The notes: generated by a model from the letters alone, not told the origin. A stretch of DNA of 11,072 bases from Actinomycetota bacterium (GCA_020029625.1 JAIBJP010000045.1:1-11072), one strand, 5' to 3'. Positions 1 through 7,452 are shown, counted from the stretch's first letter. Made by a program: numbers and translations.

Positions 1-1037
1 AGGTCGCAGATCATGTCCCAGTGCAGCCCGGACGTGTTCGCCCCGCCGGCCTGCGGGAAGGCCGAGCCGAGCGCGAGATGCATCGTCCCGCCGATCTTCT
101 CGTCGAAGAGGATGTTCCGGGTGAAGCGGTCGATCTCGTAGTTGAGCCCGAAGGCGACCTCGCCGAGAACGCGAGCGCCTTCGTCCATGTCGAGCAGCGA
201 GCGCAGGTAGTCGTTCCCGCGCGCGGCCTCCGCCGCGACCACCCGCCCGCTCTCGAACCGCAGGCGAACGTCCTCGACCTCGCGCCCGTGATAGATGGCG
301 GGGAACGTGTAACGGATCTCACCTTCCGTCTCCGTCTCGACCGGGCTCGTGAAGACCTCGCCGTCCGGCATGTTGAAGCGACCGTCCGCGGCGATCCATT
401 TGCGCCCCTCGACGCCGACGACCAGGTCGGTATCGGGCCCCACGATCCGGAGCTCGCGAACTGACTCGAGGTCGTCCGCGCGCCTTCGCAGGGAGGCGGC
501 GACCAGCCGCCAGTGCGCGCTCGGGTCGTCCTCGTCCACGTGGCAGGCGCCGTAGACGAAGTCTTCGTAGCGCGCCAAGGACATCTCGGCGTCCTGCGCA
601 TGGGCGTTCGTGGGGAAAAGCGTGCCGCACCAGCTCATCTCTCCGGCCGAAATCCGCTCCCAGCGGCGGTTCGAAAGCTGGCGCTGGGCGCCCAGGAAGC
701 GTGCGTGGCGGCCGGGATCGACCCGCGACATGGAGCGCGTGTTCGTCTCCGACCAGATCGTCGCGAGCGCGTCGATGGTCTCGATCTCGTGCTGCTGGAG
801 AGGCGAGACGAAGGCAAGCTGCTCCTCCGAACCCTCGTCGAGCAGGATCTCGAGGAGGCCGTCGACCGCGACGGTCGGGTACGGGAAGCCGCCTGCTGCA
901 AGCGCGGCGCGGTACAGGGCGAGAGCGAGCGGCGCCGCGACGTCGGGCGCGTCGATCCGGAGGATCTGGCGCTCGCGGATCTCCAGTGAGTATTCGACGA
1001 TGAGCTGGGCCAGCCGGGTGACGCGGGGGTCGTTCAC
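1..1037 (-). CDS. M29-family metallo-aminopeptidase (AmpS/AmpT type), 3' end missing
   Basis: Cytoplasmic two-metal aminopeptidase that releases N-terminal amino acids from short peptides. The minus-strand frame from GTG at 1037 is open for 345 codons and runs off the window, so the C-terminus (about 20-60 residues by family length) is not seen. The family metal ligands are all visible: Glu227 in GEVFTSP, Glu293 in LGEVAFG, His320 in GTMHLALGS, and His339/Asp341 in the LHWDMICD motif near the cut edge. The GTG start overlaps the stop of the DUF1611 gene as GTGA (1034-1037), a layout typical of translational coupling. It is therefore the third gene of a dgcA-dgcN-aminopeptidase operon, where it could cleave the dipeptide or oligopeptide the epimerase acts on. 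Family assignment is firm from the motifs; substrate is inferred. Confidence 0.93.
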   Translation of the reverse strand, partial: MNDPRVTRLAQLIVEYSLEIRERQILRIDAPDVAAPLALALYRAALAAGGFPYPTVAVDGLLEILLDEGSEEQLAFVSPLQQHEIETIDALATIWSETNTRSMSRVDPGRHARFLGAQRQLSNRRWERISAGEMSWCGTLFPTNAHAQDAEMSLARYEDFVYGACHVDEDDPSAHWRLVAASLRRRADDLESVRELRIVGPDTDLVVGVEGRKWIAADGRFNMPDGEVFTSPVETETEGEIRYTFPAIYHGREVEDVRLRFESGRVVAAEAARGNDYLRSLLDMDEGARVLGEVAFGLNYEIDRFTRNILFDEKIGGTMHLALGSAFPQAGGANTSGLHWDMICD

Positions 1038-2080
1038 GCGGTTCTTATACCCGACGGAAGACGCTGAAGAACCGCATCCAGTAGCCGTCCAGGGCCAAAA
1101 CGGACAGGGTCGTCGGCAGGCAAACCGGTGTCTTCCTCGGCTTCGTCAATGGCGCGTCTAGCCTCCTTGTCGCCCAGGCGCTGCGTGTTTAGGGCGATCG
1201 CCGCCACCCTCGCCGGACGGGCCGGAAGGGCCAGCGCCTCGTGGAGGCCGACGAGCTCTGCCAGCGGAGGAATCGGGTGGCCCGGGCACCCGTCGATCTC
1301 CGTCGCGCCGGCCATGTGACAGAGGACGAGGAAGTGCGGGGCGCTGCCGTGGTAGAGCCCGAGCGCGACTCCGGAGAACTGCGGGTGCACGATCGACCCC
1401 TGCCCTTCGACGAAGAGGAGGTCGCCGAGTCTTGCGCCCTCGACCACGAGCCGCTCGGCAGCGCCGGCGAGGAAGTCCGCCACGACGGCGTCGACCGCGA
1501 TGCCCCAGCCGGCGATCGCGATCCCGGTCTGGCCGGTCGGTACGAACACCGAGCGCAGCCCGCGACCGCGTGCCTCCCGATCGAGCTCGATCGCCACCGA
1601 CTTCTTCCCGATCGCGCAGTCGGAGCCTACGGTCAGGACGACAGTCGCATCCTGCAGGAGATTCGCGCCGCTCGAAACGCTGAGATTCGAGGGAGGCTTG
1701 CGAAGATCGCGGATCTCGGCCCCGTGCCGCCGCGCGAGGTCTGCGAGCTCCGGGTCCTCGGAGAGGAGCTCGTGCATTCCCGACTCGAGGTCGAGGCCGG
1801 CCTCGAGGACAGCGCGCAAGAGGACTCGCCATTCCGGCGGCAGGCGACCGCCTGCGAGAGCCACGCCGACCAGCGCGGTGTTCGCGCGGGGCTCGACCGC
1901 AAGCCCATCCTCGACGGAGGCGACGACAGGGATCCCCTCGACGTCCGCGCCCGTGTTCTCGGAGTCCACGAGGGCGGAAACCGGGTGGGGCCCGTAGAGA
2001 ATGACCCCGCGCGCCGTCTTCCCGTAATGCGGGTCGAGCGCCTTGCCTTCAGCTAGTACGAGATACCGCTTCTCTGACAC
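1034..2080 (-). CDS. dgcN: DUF1611 protein, DgcN-like (proposed D-glutamate N-acetyltransferase)
   Basis: A 348-residue DUF1611 protein. Hallmarks are the P-loop-like GSDCAIGKKS at 152-161, VEGQGS at 225-230 with a following His, YHGSAPHFLVLCH around 243-255, and an N-terminal Rossmann-like region (residues 5-75) with GVILYG at 25-30. Characterised relatives (DgcN) acetylate D-glutamate as the first step of a D-Glu degradation route, and the partner DgcA racemises N-acetyl-D-Glu. The family was earlier mis-described as an epimerase/dehydratase. The start is GTG at 2080, 32 bases inside the end of the upstream epimerase gene. No good Shine-Dalgarno precedes it, which fits translational coupling, and the N-terminus KRYLVLAEG matches the family start. 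It ends in a 4-base overlap with the aminopeptidase. Family is confident; the acetyltransferase activity is inferred by homology. Confidence 0.85.
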   Translation of the reverse strand: MSEKRYLVLAEGKALDPHYGKTARGVILYGPHPVSALVDSENTGADVEGIPVVASVEDGLAVEPRANTALVGVALAGGRLPPEWRVLLRAVLEAGLDLESGMHELLSEDPELADLARRHGAEIRDLRKPPSNLSVSSGANLLQDATVVLTVGSDCAIGKKSVAIELDREARGRGLRSVFVPTGQTGIAIAGWGIAVDAVVADFLAGAAERLVVEGARLGDLLFVEGQGSIVHPQFSGVALGLYHGSAPHFLVLCHMAGATEIDGCPGHPIPPLAELVGLHEALALPARPARVAAIALNTQRLGDKEARRAIDEAEEDTGLPADDPVRFGPGRLLDAVLQRLPSGIRTA

Positions 2081-3074
2081 CCAGACCCGGCTGCTCGGAT
2101 GGAAGTTGAACGCCGTCCACGAACTCGACGCCTTCCCACGGATCGTCTGCGAGGAGAAGGTTGCCGTCCAGATCGACGTGATCGCAGAGGCTCGCGACCT
2201 GACAGGCCGCGGCGATCCCGAGGCTCGATTCGACCATGCAGCCGAACATCACGCCGAGGCCGAGCGCGCGGGCCGCGTGGGCCATCCGGACGGCCTCCCG
2301 GATGCCTCCTGACTTCGCGAGCTTGATGTTGATCCCGTGAGCCCGCTCTGCGGCCTCACGGACGTCCTGCAGCGTGTGCACATCCTCGTCCACATAAATG
2401 GGAAGCGGCGATTCCTTCTTCAGCCGAGGGCCCTCAGGGTGACCCGCCGGCAAAGGCTGCTCGACGTACTCGACGCCCAGCTGCGCCAGGGCGCGGACGT
2501 TCTCGAGCGCCTCGTCGGGCTCCCAGTATTCGTTGACGTCCACCTGGAGGGGGAGGCCGGTGACGCCCCGGACAGCGCGCACACGCTCGACGTCGGCTCC
2601 GTCGCGGGCTCCGAGCTTGAGCTTGAGCCGGCGGAAACGGTCGCCGACTCGCTCGGCGCGGCGCGCCATGTCGTCGGGATCGCCGAGCCAGATCGTCCAC
2701 GAGGTCGGCGGTCCGCCGCGATCGAGGCCGAGCAGCCGCCAGACAGGCTGGTTCGCGAGCTTGCCGCAGAGGTCGTGGAGGGCGGAATCGATCGCCGCCT
2801 TTGCCGCCATCTCCCCCGGCTTTTCGGCCAGCCGGCGCTCGATTGCTTCGAGGCCGAACGGATCGTCGCCGAGGAGCTCCTCGGCGACGTCCAGGAACGT
2901 AGCCGCCGACTCGACACTCTCGCCGTAGACCTCCTGGGGGGAGGCCTCGCCGTACCCCACGATCCCGTCGAGCTCGACCTCCACGAAGATCTCCTCGACC
3001 TCTTCGTCGGTCGCGCGGGAGATGGTGAAAGGCTCCTGGAGCCGCAGTGTGACCGCGCGATGGCTCAATCTCAC
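2049..3074 (-). CDS. dgcA: Enolase-superfamily dipeptide epimerase / N-acetyl-D-Glu racemase (DgcA-like)
   Basis: A 341-residue member of the muconate-lactonizing subgroup of the enolase superfamily. An N-terminal capping domain (about 1-115) is followed by a (beta/alpha)7-beta barrel. Catalytic features are KLK at 151-153, metal ligands Asp179 (VDVNEYW), Glu205 (YVEQPL) and Asp229 (YVDED), the opposite-face lysine in NIKLAKSGG (249-256), and CMVESSLG at 279-286. Such enzymes epimerise L-Ala-D/L-Glu and related dipeptides; DgcA relatives racemise N-acetyl-glutamate. The DLD motif at 301-303 matches the Asp-x-Asp that binds the free amino group of dipeptides in AE-epimerases. The neighbouring DUF1611 gene favours the DgcA role, so both are possible. 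Start is GTG at 3074, 21 bases from a divergent tRNA; no clear Shine-Dalgarno. First gene of the operon. Confidence 0.88.
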   Translation of the reverse strand: MRLSHRAVTLRLQEPFTISRATDEEVEEIFVEVELDGIVGYGEASPQEVYGESVESAATFLDVAEELLGDDPFGLEAIERRLAEKPGEMAAKAAIDSALHDLCGKLANQPVWRLLGLDRGGPPTSWTIWLGDPDDMARRAERVGDRFRRLKLKLGARDGADVERVRAVRGVTGLPLQVDVNEYWEPDEALENVRALAQLGVEYVEQPLPAGHPEGPRLKKESPLPIYVDEDVHTLQDVREAAERAHGINIKLAKSGGIREAVRMAHAARALGLGVMFGCMVESSLGIAAACQVASLCDHVDLDGNLLLADDPWEGVEFVDGVQLPSEQPGLGVREAVSRTS

Positions 3075-3080
3075 GCCCGG

Positions 3081-3086
3081 TAGACT
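3081..3086 (+). promoter_or_regulatory. Possible -10 element of the tRNA-Arg gene
   Basis: TAGACT matches four of six bases of the TATAAT consensus, including the conserved first T, second A and last T. It lies nine bases before the mature tRNA 5' end, which would put the transcript start only a few bases ahead of it. No convincing -35 hexamer was found 16-18 bases upstream, and the whole site lies just before the divergent dgcA start codon. Confidence 0.3.
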
Positions 3087-3095
3087 AAGGCCCCC

Positions 3096-3168
3096 GCGCC
3101 TGTAGCTCAGGGGATAGAGCGTGCGCCTCCGGAGCGCAAGGTCGCAGGTTCGAATCCTGCCAGGCGCA
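3096..3168 (+). tRNA. tRNA-Arg (anticodon CCG)
   Basis: A full cloverleaf can be drawn. The acceptor stem 3096-3102 pairs perfectly with 3161-3167. The D-arm has GCTC/GAGC around AGGGGATA (3105-3120). The anticodon stem TGCGC/GCGCA encloses the loop CTCCGGA with anticodon CCG at 3129-3131. The variable loop is five bases. The T-arm GCAGG/CCTGC encloses TTCGAAT (3144-3160). The discriminator is A3168, and CCA is not encoded. It decodes CGG arginine codons, common in a genome of this composition. The gene stands alone between the divergent dgcA start and the secreted-protein gene. Confidence 0.97.
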
Positions 3169-3191
3169 TGGCATCTCTCGTGGCCGGCGGG

Positions 3192-3220
3192 TTGACCTTT
3201 GCGCTGGTCGGTGGGACTAT
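3192..3220 (+). promoter_or_regulatory. Promoter-like sequence for the secreted DUF11 protein gene
   Basis: TTGACC (3192-3197) is five of six to the -35 consensus. GACTAT (3215-3220) follows at 17-base spacing and keeps the important second A and last T of the -10. It lies in the 104-base gap after the tRNA and would give a leader of about 45 bases. That leader holds a small GTCTC/GAGAC inverted repeat and the ribosome binding site. The same gap shows no tRNA terminator. Confidence 0.5.
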
Positions 3221-3262
3221 CGAAGTTCGCCGGAACAGGTCTCTGAACGGGAGACAGGGAGC

Positions 3263-3269
3263 GAGGGAG
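3263..3269 (+). promoter_or_regulatory. Shine-Dalgarno of the secreted DUF11 protein gene
   Basis: GAGGGAG sits three to five bases before ATG 3273 in a purine-rich leader. It is one of only two clear Shine-Dalgarno sites in the window and fixes this ATG as the start. Confidence 0.7.
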
Positions 3270-3272
3270 TAA

Positions 3273-4277
3273 ATGCCGCGACCACTGCGGCGCGTTATAT
3301 GGCTAGGCATCGCAGCCGTGTCGCTGGTCCTAATCGGTGGTGCCGGCGTCTCAGGCGCCCAGGGATCTGAGGAGTGCGCGACGAGCGGTCCGCTCGTCTG
3401 CGTGTCAGCGTCCGCGACGCCGCAGACGGTCTCACCGTCCCGAACAGAATCGCCGACGTATATCTCCTATGCCGTCGCCGTCGCGAACCGCTCGCGGAAC
3501 AACGTGGCGCACACGACTCTGACCGCCTCGCTCCCAAGCGGCTCGAGCCTTGTGTCAACCGACTCCGGAGTCGGCAGCTGCGCGGCGAGCGACTCCGGGG
3601 GGCTGGTTTGCAACCTGGGCAGCCTGGCGAGCGGGTCCGTTGCTCGGATCGATGTCGTGGTCACGGCTCCGATGACAGAGGGCACGGCGGTCGCGACGTT
3701 CGCGGTTTCGTTCGACGAGGGCCCCAATGACAACGGGTCATCCGACCCCAAGCAAGACACGATCTCCACGACGGAGGCGATCACCGTGGCCGCGACTTCG
3801 GGCAGCGCCTCGTCCTTCGTCCCCGAGGGCGCCTCCGTTGAACTCTCGACCGACCCCACGGGGACCGGGGTAGCCACACTCGGCGACGCGCTGCTGGCAG
3901 ACGCGATGATCACATCGTCTCCAACTGCTCTGACTGCCTCCATCGAGGAGGTCGCGGGACCGCTCAAGTGTCCAAAAGGCGTCGTCTGCCGACGGGGAGA
4001 CTGGGTGCAGGCGACGATTCCGGGCATCTTCGACCCACCGCTCTCCTTCACCCTCAGGTGGGACAAATCCCTCATCCCGCGCGCCCTGAGCGCGAGGAAG
4101 TTTGCCCTTCTCCTGACTGAGTGCCTGAACGGTTGTCCCCTCCAGATCGTCTCCAGCCGCTGCCCATCCGCGACGCCGCCGCAATCGGCCCTTCCTTGCC
4201 TGTGGAACGTGGCCAGCGAACTGGACGGCGATTGGGTCGCCACCCTCTTCAACAACCACAACGGCTTCATGCACTAG
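3273..4277 (+). CDS. Secreted protein with a DUF11-like Ig-fold domain and a cysteine-rich C-terminal domain
   Basis: A 334-residue exported protein of unknown role. A classical signal peptide is visible: basic RPLRR, a hydrophobic stretch from about residue 8 to 26, and likely cleavage near SGA-QG at 27-31. There is no LPXTG motif or C-terminal membrane anchor. Residues about 55-132 look like one DUF11/CARDB Ig-like domain, with VAVANRSRNNVAHTTL, then LPSG, and GLVCNLGSLASGS before a final VVV strand. A Ser/Thr-rich linker (150-200) leads to a C-terminal beta-rich domain (about 200-334) with LSFTLRWDKSLIP. The mature part has ten cysteines (35, 43, 103, 113, 233, 239, 284, 288, 297, 309), which could form five disulfides. 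It has its own promoter-like sequence and a good ribosome site. Its last 11 bases overlap the convergent cyclase gene. Surface or matrix role is inference. Confidence 0.85.
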   Translation: MPRPLRRVIWLGIAAVSLVLIGGAGVSGAQGSEECATSGPLVCVSASATPQTVSPSRTESPTYISYAVAVANRSRNNVAHTTLTASLPSGSSLVSTDSGVGSCAASDSGGLVCNLGSLASGSVARIDVVVTAPMTEGTAVATFAVSFDEGPNDNGSSDPKQDTISTTEAITVAATSGSASSFVPEGASVELSTDPTGTGVATLGDALLADAMITSSPTALTASIEEVAGPLKCPKGVVCRRGDWVQATIPGIFDPPLSFTLRWDKSLIPRALSARKFALLLTECLNGCPLQIVSSRCPSATPPQSALPCLWNVASELDGDWVATLFNNHNGFMH

Positions 4278-4280
4278 CCG
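4262..4280. repeat. Small inverted repeat bracketing two convergent stop codons
   Basis: CGGCT (4262-4266) and AGCCG (4276-4280) form a 5-bp stem with a 9-base loop. The loop and right arm contain the minus-strand stop (4267-4269) and the plus-strand stop (4275-4277). No T-tract follows on either strand, so it is at best a weak bidirectional terminator. Confidence 0.25.
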
Positions 4281-7200
4281 CGGAACCGGAGAGCGCCCGA
4301 ATGCCCTCCGCCGCCACCACGTTCCCCTTCGCGTCGAGAAGCGCCACGGCCTCGTCCAGCGCCGCCTCGGCTTCACCCTCGCGGTCGGTGAGGCGCAGAA
4401 CCTCGGCGAGGTCCACGAGCGTCTCCGCTTTGGTGACATGACCATCCGTCCGCCCGATCAACTCGACCGCCTCCCATGCGAGGCGGAGCGCCTCTTCGTT
4501 GCGGCCGCGCCGAGCCAGAACCTTTGCGCGGGCAGAGCGCCAGAGAGCCTGCGAGGCAATATCGTCGTCATCCGCCAGCTCCTCGGCCCTGCTGCTCATG
4601 GCGTCTGCGTCCTCGTAGCGCCCTTGTGCGTACAGCACACGGGCGAGCTCGCCCGCGACGGTGGATAGGAAGTACTTCTCGCCCAGCTCGGTCAGTGCAG
4701 CGTAATCGCGCCGAAGCTCGCGCTCGGCTGCTCCAGGGTCGCCGGCGAGCATCTCGACTCCGTAGGACGCGAGCGACGTGGACGCCGCCACTACCGTGCG
4801 TCCGAGGTCCTCGAGCGTGGCACGTGCTTCGGTGTAGCAGCGGCGCGCCTCGTCGAAGTCGCCGCGCATTCCGTAGAGGTACGCAAGGAAGCTACGAACG
4901 AGCCCTTCGGTACGGCGATCGCCCGCTGCCTCGGCGACGATCTCTTCGCAGTGGCGGATCGCCTCTGGAACCGGAGTCGGCCCGTGGAGCGCCGCAACGG
5001 CGTACTGAGAGGCCGCCCGGCGCCCCTGCCTGGTGTCGCCGGCGAGCCGGGCGTGCTGAACGGCCCGCTCGGCTGCCTCGGCCGCACGCCCGTATCGGAG
5101 CGAGGTACCGTGCGCCCAGGCGAGGAATCGCCAGGCGGTGGCAAGCCCGGCGTCGTCTCCCCCCTCCTCGAATTCCGAGATCGCGCGTGTGGCTGCCGGC
5201 ACCATCCGCTCGCTCCAGCGCTCGGGTGTACCAGCCTGGCCCTTGACTCGAAGCAGGAGAAGCTCGGCTTTTGCCCGCAGAAGGCGTTTGTTGCTCGCTT
5301 CGCCGGCGCTGATCGCTTCGTCGAGGAAGACCTCCGCCCAGGCGAACTCGCCGATATCGCCAAGCGCCTCGCCAAGGTCGGGCAGGAGCTCGAGCCGGGC
5401 CGGGTCGTCGGTGGGCAGCACGTCGGCAGCGCGGCGCAGGAGATTCGCCGCAGCGGGCATGTCGCCCCGGTTGAATGCTCTGTGCCCGGCGGAGGACAGG
5501 CGCTCCGCGGCGCGGGCTCCGAGCCCATGACCATGGTCATCCAGCGGTCCGAGCTCTTTGAGGTTGCTGTAAGCCTGCTCCAGGTGATAACCGAGGATCT
5601 CCTCGAACTCGACCGCGCGGTCCCGGTCGCGATTCACCCGGTCCGCCCAACCGACGAAGCGCTCGTGCAGCGTCGCCCGCGCACGCTTCAACATCCCCGT
5701 GTAGGTCGCGTCGCGAATGAGGACATGGTCGAATCGAAAACGCTCCTCGGAGCCGCCGGTCTGCGACTCCCGATGAATGAGGTGCTTGCGGGCGAGCGAC
5801 ATCAGGACCGGCCCGACCCGGTCCGCGACCTGCTCTGACACGAGCTCCCGGAGAGCGTCCTCGGGAAACACGAGCCCCGCAACCGAGGCGGCTTCCATGA
5901 CAGCCCGCTCGTCCTGACCTAGGAGATCCAGACGTGCCGAGAGAAGCGCCTGGATCGTCGGTGGTACGGCCACCTCGGCAAGATCGGTGGCCGAGACCCA
6001 GCGCCCGTTTTCGCGCGTCAGGAGCCCGTCGTCGATCATCATCGAGAGCATCTGCTCGAGGAAGAGCGGATTGCCCTGTGCGGCCGTGACGATCCGGCCG
6101 GCAAGCTCGTCGTCAAGTGCGGACTCCCCGAGCAGGTTGTTCGCGATGAGCGCTGCATCGTTCTCCGAAACCGGGCCGAGGAGCAAGGCGATCGAGCGGG
6201 CGAGACTGTCCCAGTCGGGCCGGATCTCGAAGAACTCCGGTCGCGCCGAGCAGACAAGGAGGATCGGCGTTTCGGCGGAGGCCAGCACGTGCTCGAGGAG
6301 GTCGAGAAGGGTCGTCTCCGCCCAGTGCACGTCATCGACGATGACGACGAGCGGACGCCCCGCGGACAGAGCTTCGAGGAACTTCCGTACGCCCCAGAAC
6401 GCCTCCTCGACAGGAAACTCCACGGTTGAGAGCCCGACAACCGAGGCGAGTCGCTCAACGACGGCTTCGTCCTCCACGAGCGCGGAGATCTTTGCCCGGG
6501 CGGCCTGCGGCGCATCCTCGTCGAGAATCCCCGCGGCCTCACGGGCGATCTCGACGATCGGCCAGAACGTTATACCCCTGCCGTGAGAGAGGCAGCGGCC
6601 ACGCACGACAGACGCCTGGTCGCCGACGCGTTTCACGAGCTCGTCGACGAGACGGGACTTTCCCATGCCCGCGGCGCCGAGAACGGTGGCCACGCGGCAG
6701 CGCGACTCGTCCCGTGTCTGCTGGAAGGCGTCGAGCAGCAGCCTGAGCTCCTGCTCGCGGCCCACGAGGGGCCCCGCAGGCCCTCGCCGAGGGGCTCGCC
6801 CGTCCTGAAGCGCGAGCAGCCGATATGCAGGCACAGGCTCGGCCTTGCCCTTGAGCGCGAGCGGCTCGACGGGCTCGACCTCGACGGCCTCGCGGACGAG
6901 CCGATATGTGAGCTTCCCGAGCAAGATTTCGCCAGCCCCGGCGGCCTGCTCGAGTCGAGCCGCGACATTCACGGTGTCGCCGGTGACCAGGCGCTGGCCT
7001 GTGGTGATGTCTCCGGCGACGACTTCGCCCGTGTTGACGCCCGTGCGGACTGCCAGGACAACGCCCCAGCCACGCTCTAGGTCGGCGTTCAGCTCCGCCA
7101 GCGCCGAGCGCATCGCTATCGCTGCGCGCACCGCTCGCAGTGCGTCGTCCTCTCGCAGCTTGGGAAGACCGAAGACCGCCACGATCGCGTCGCCGATGAA

Positions 7201-7452
7201 TTTCTCGACCGCCCCGCCGTGATTCTCGAGGATGGCCTGCATAGCGTTGAAATACCGCGCGAGAACCTCGCGCAGCGATTCTGAGTCCATGGACTCCGCG
7301 AGGCTCGTCGATCCGACGAGATCGGAGAAGACGACCGTGACCGTCTTGCGCACTTCCTGCGGTGGCTCGGAGACTGCGAACGGCGTTCCGCAATAGCCGC
7401 AGAGGCGGAAGCCGTCAGGGTTTTCCTCACCGCACTGAGAACAGACTTTCAC
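4267..7452 (-). CDS. Zinc-ribbon / class III nucleotide cyclase / AAA ATPase / TPR regulator
   Basis: A 1061-residue multidomain signalling protein, cytoplasmic with no membrane segment seen. Residues 4-21 form a zinc ribbon (C4xxC7 and C18xxC21). Residues about 35-190 are a class III cyclase domain: metal Asp44 in FSDLVGST, Asp88 in KFIGDAIVAVFG, Lys84 at the purine-specifying position, and transition-state Asn162 and Arg166 in GDTVNVAARLE. The residue seven before Asn162, usually Asp or Thr, is Leu155. An AAA_16/STAND-like ATPase follows, with Walker A GAAGMGKS at 259-266 and Walker B LVVIVDD at 368-374 followed by HW. Residues about 690-1050 are TPR-like helical repeats. The family is expanded in actinobacteria; a cyclic-nucleotide or ATP-switch sensor role is inferred. 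It starts at GTG 7452 with no Shine-Dalgarno, probably leaderless. No partner gene is adjacent. Confidence 0.93.
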   Translation of the reverse strand: MKVCSQCGEENPDGFRLCGYCGTPFAVSEPPQEVRKTVTVVFSDLVGSTSLAESMDSESLREVLARYFNAMQAILENHGGAVEKFIGDAIVAVFGLPKLREDDALRAVRAAIAMRSALAELNADLERGWGVVLAVRTGVNTGEVVAGDITTGQRLVTGDTVNVAARLEQAAGAGEILLGKLTYRLVREAVEVEPVEPLALKGKAEPVPAYRLLALQDGRAPRRGPAGPLVGREQELRLLLDAFQQTRDESRCRVATVLGAAGMGKSRLVDELVKRVGDQASVVRGRCLSHGRGITFWPIVEIAREAAGILDEDAPQAARAKISALVEDEAVVERLASVVGLSTVEFPVEEAFWGVRKFLEALSAGRPLVVIVDDVHWAETTLLDLLEHVLASAETPILLVCSARPEFFEIRPDWDSLARSIALLLGPVSENDAALIANNLLGESALDDELAGRIVTAAQGNPLFLEQMLSMMIDDGLLTRENGRWVSATDLAEVAVPPTIQALLSARLDLLGQDERAVMEAASVAGLVFPEDALRELVSEQVADRVGPVLMSLARKHLIHRESQTGGSEERFRFDHVLIRDATYTGMLKRARATLHERFVGWADRVNRDRDRAVEFEEILGYHLEQAYSNLKELGPLDDHGHGLGARAAERLSSAGHRAFNRGDMPAAANLLRRAADVLPTDDPARLELLPDLGEALGDIGEFAWAEVFLDEAISAGEASNKRLLRAKAELLLLRVKGQAGTPERWSERMVPAATRAISEFEEGGDDAGLATAWRFLAWAHGTSLRYGRAAEAAERAVQHARLAGDTRQGRRAASQYAVAALHGPTPVPEAIRHCEEIVAEAAGDRRTEGLVRSFLAYLYGMRGDFDEARRCYTEARATLEDLGRTVVAASTSLASYGVEMLAGDPGAAERELRRDYAALTELGEKYFLSTVAGELARVLYAQGRYEDADAMSSRAEELADDDDIASQALWRSARAKVLARRGRNEEALRLAWEAVELIGRTDGHVTKAETLVDLAEVLRLTDREGEAEAALDEAVALLDAKGNVVAAEGIRALSGSAASA

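Noticed and set aside
11..601. Minus-strand 196-codon frame in the aminopeptidase region
   Set aside because: Arg/Ser-rich frame-shifted shadow; the M29 motifs are in another frame, open from GTG 1037 to the window edge.
1241..2056. Plus-strand reading frame of 271 codons opposite the DUF1611 gene
   Set aside because: Antisense shadow; product is composition-biased and the minus strand carries DUF1611 motifs throughout.
3107..3310. Minus-strand 67-codon reading frame ending in LAGFEPATLRSGGARSIP
   Set aside because: This is the well-known false protein made by translating the antisense of a tRNA gene; the frame runs over tRNA-Arg and the promoter region.
4951..5838. Plus-strand reading frame of 295 codons inside the cyclase-ATPase gene
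   Set aside because: Antisense shadow within a continuous 1061-codon gene with intact TPR-like repeats.
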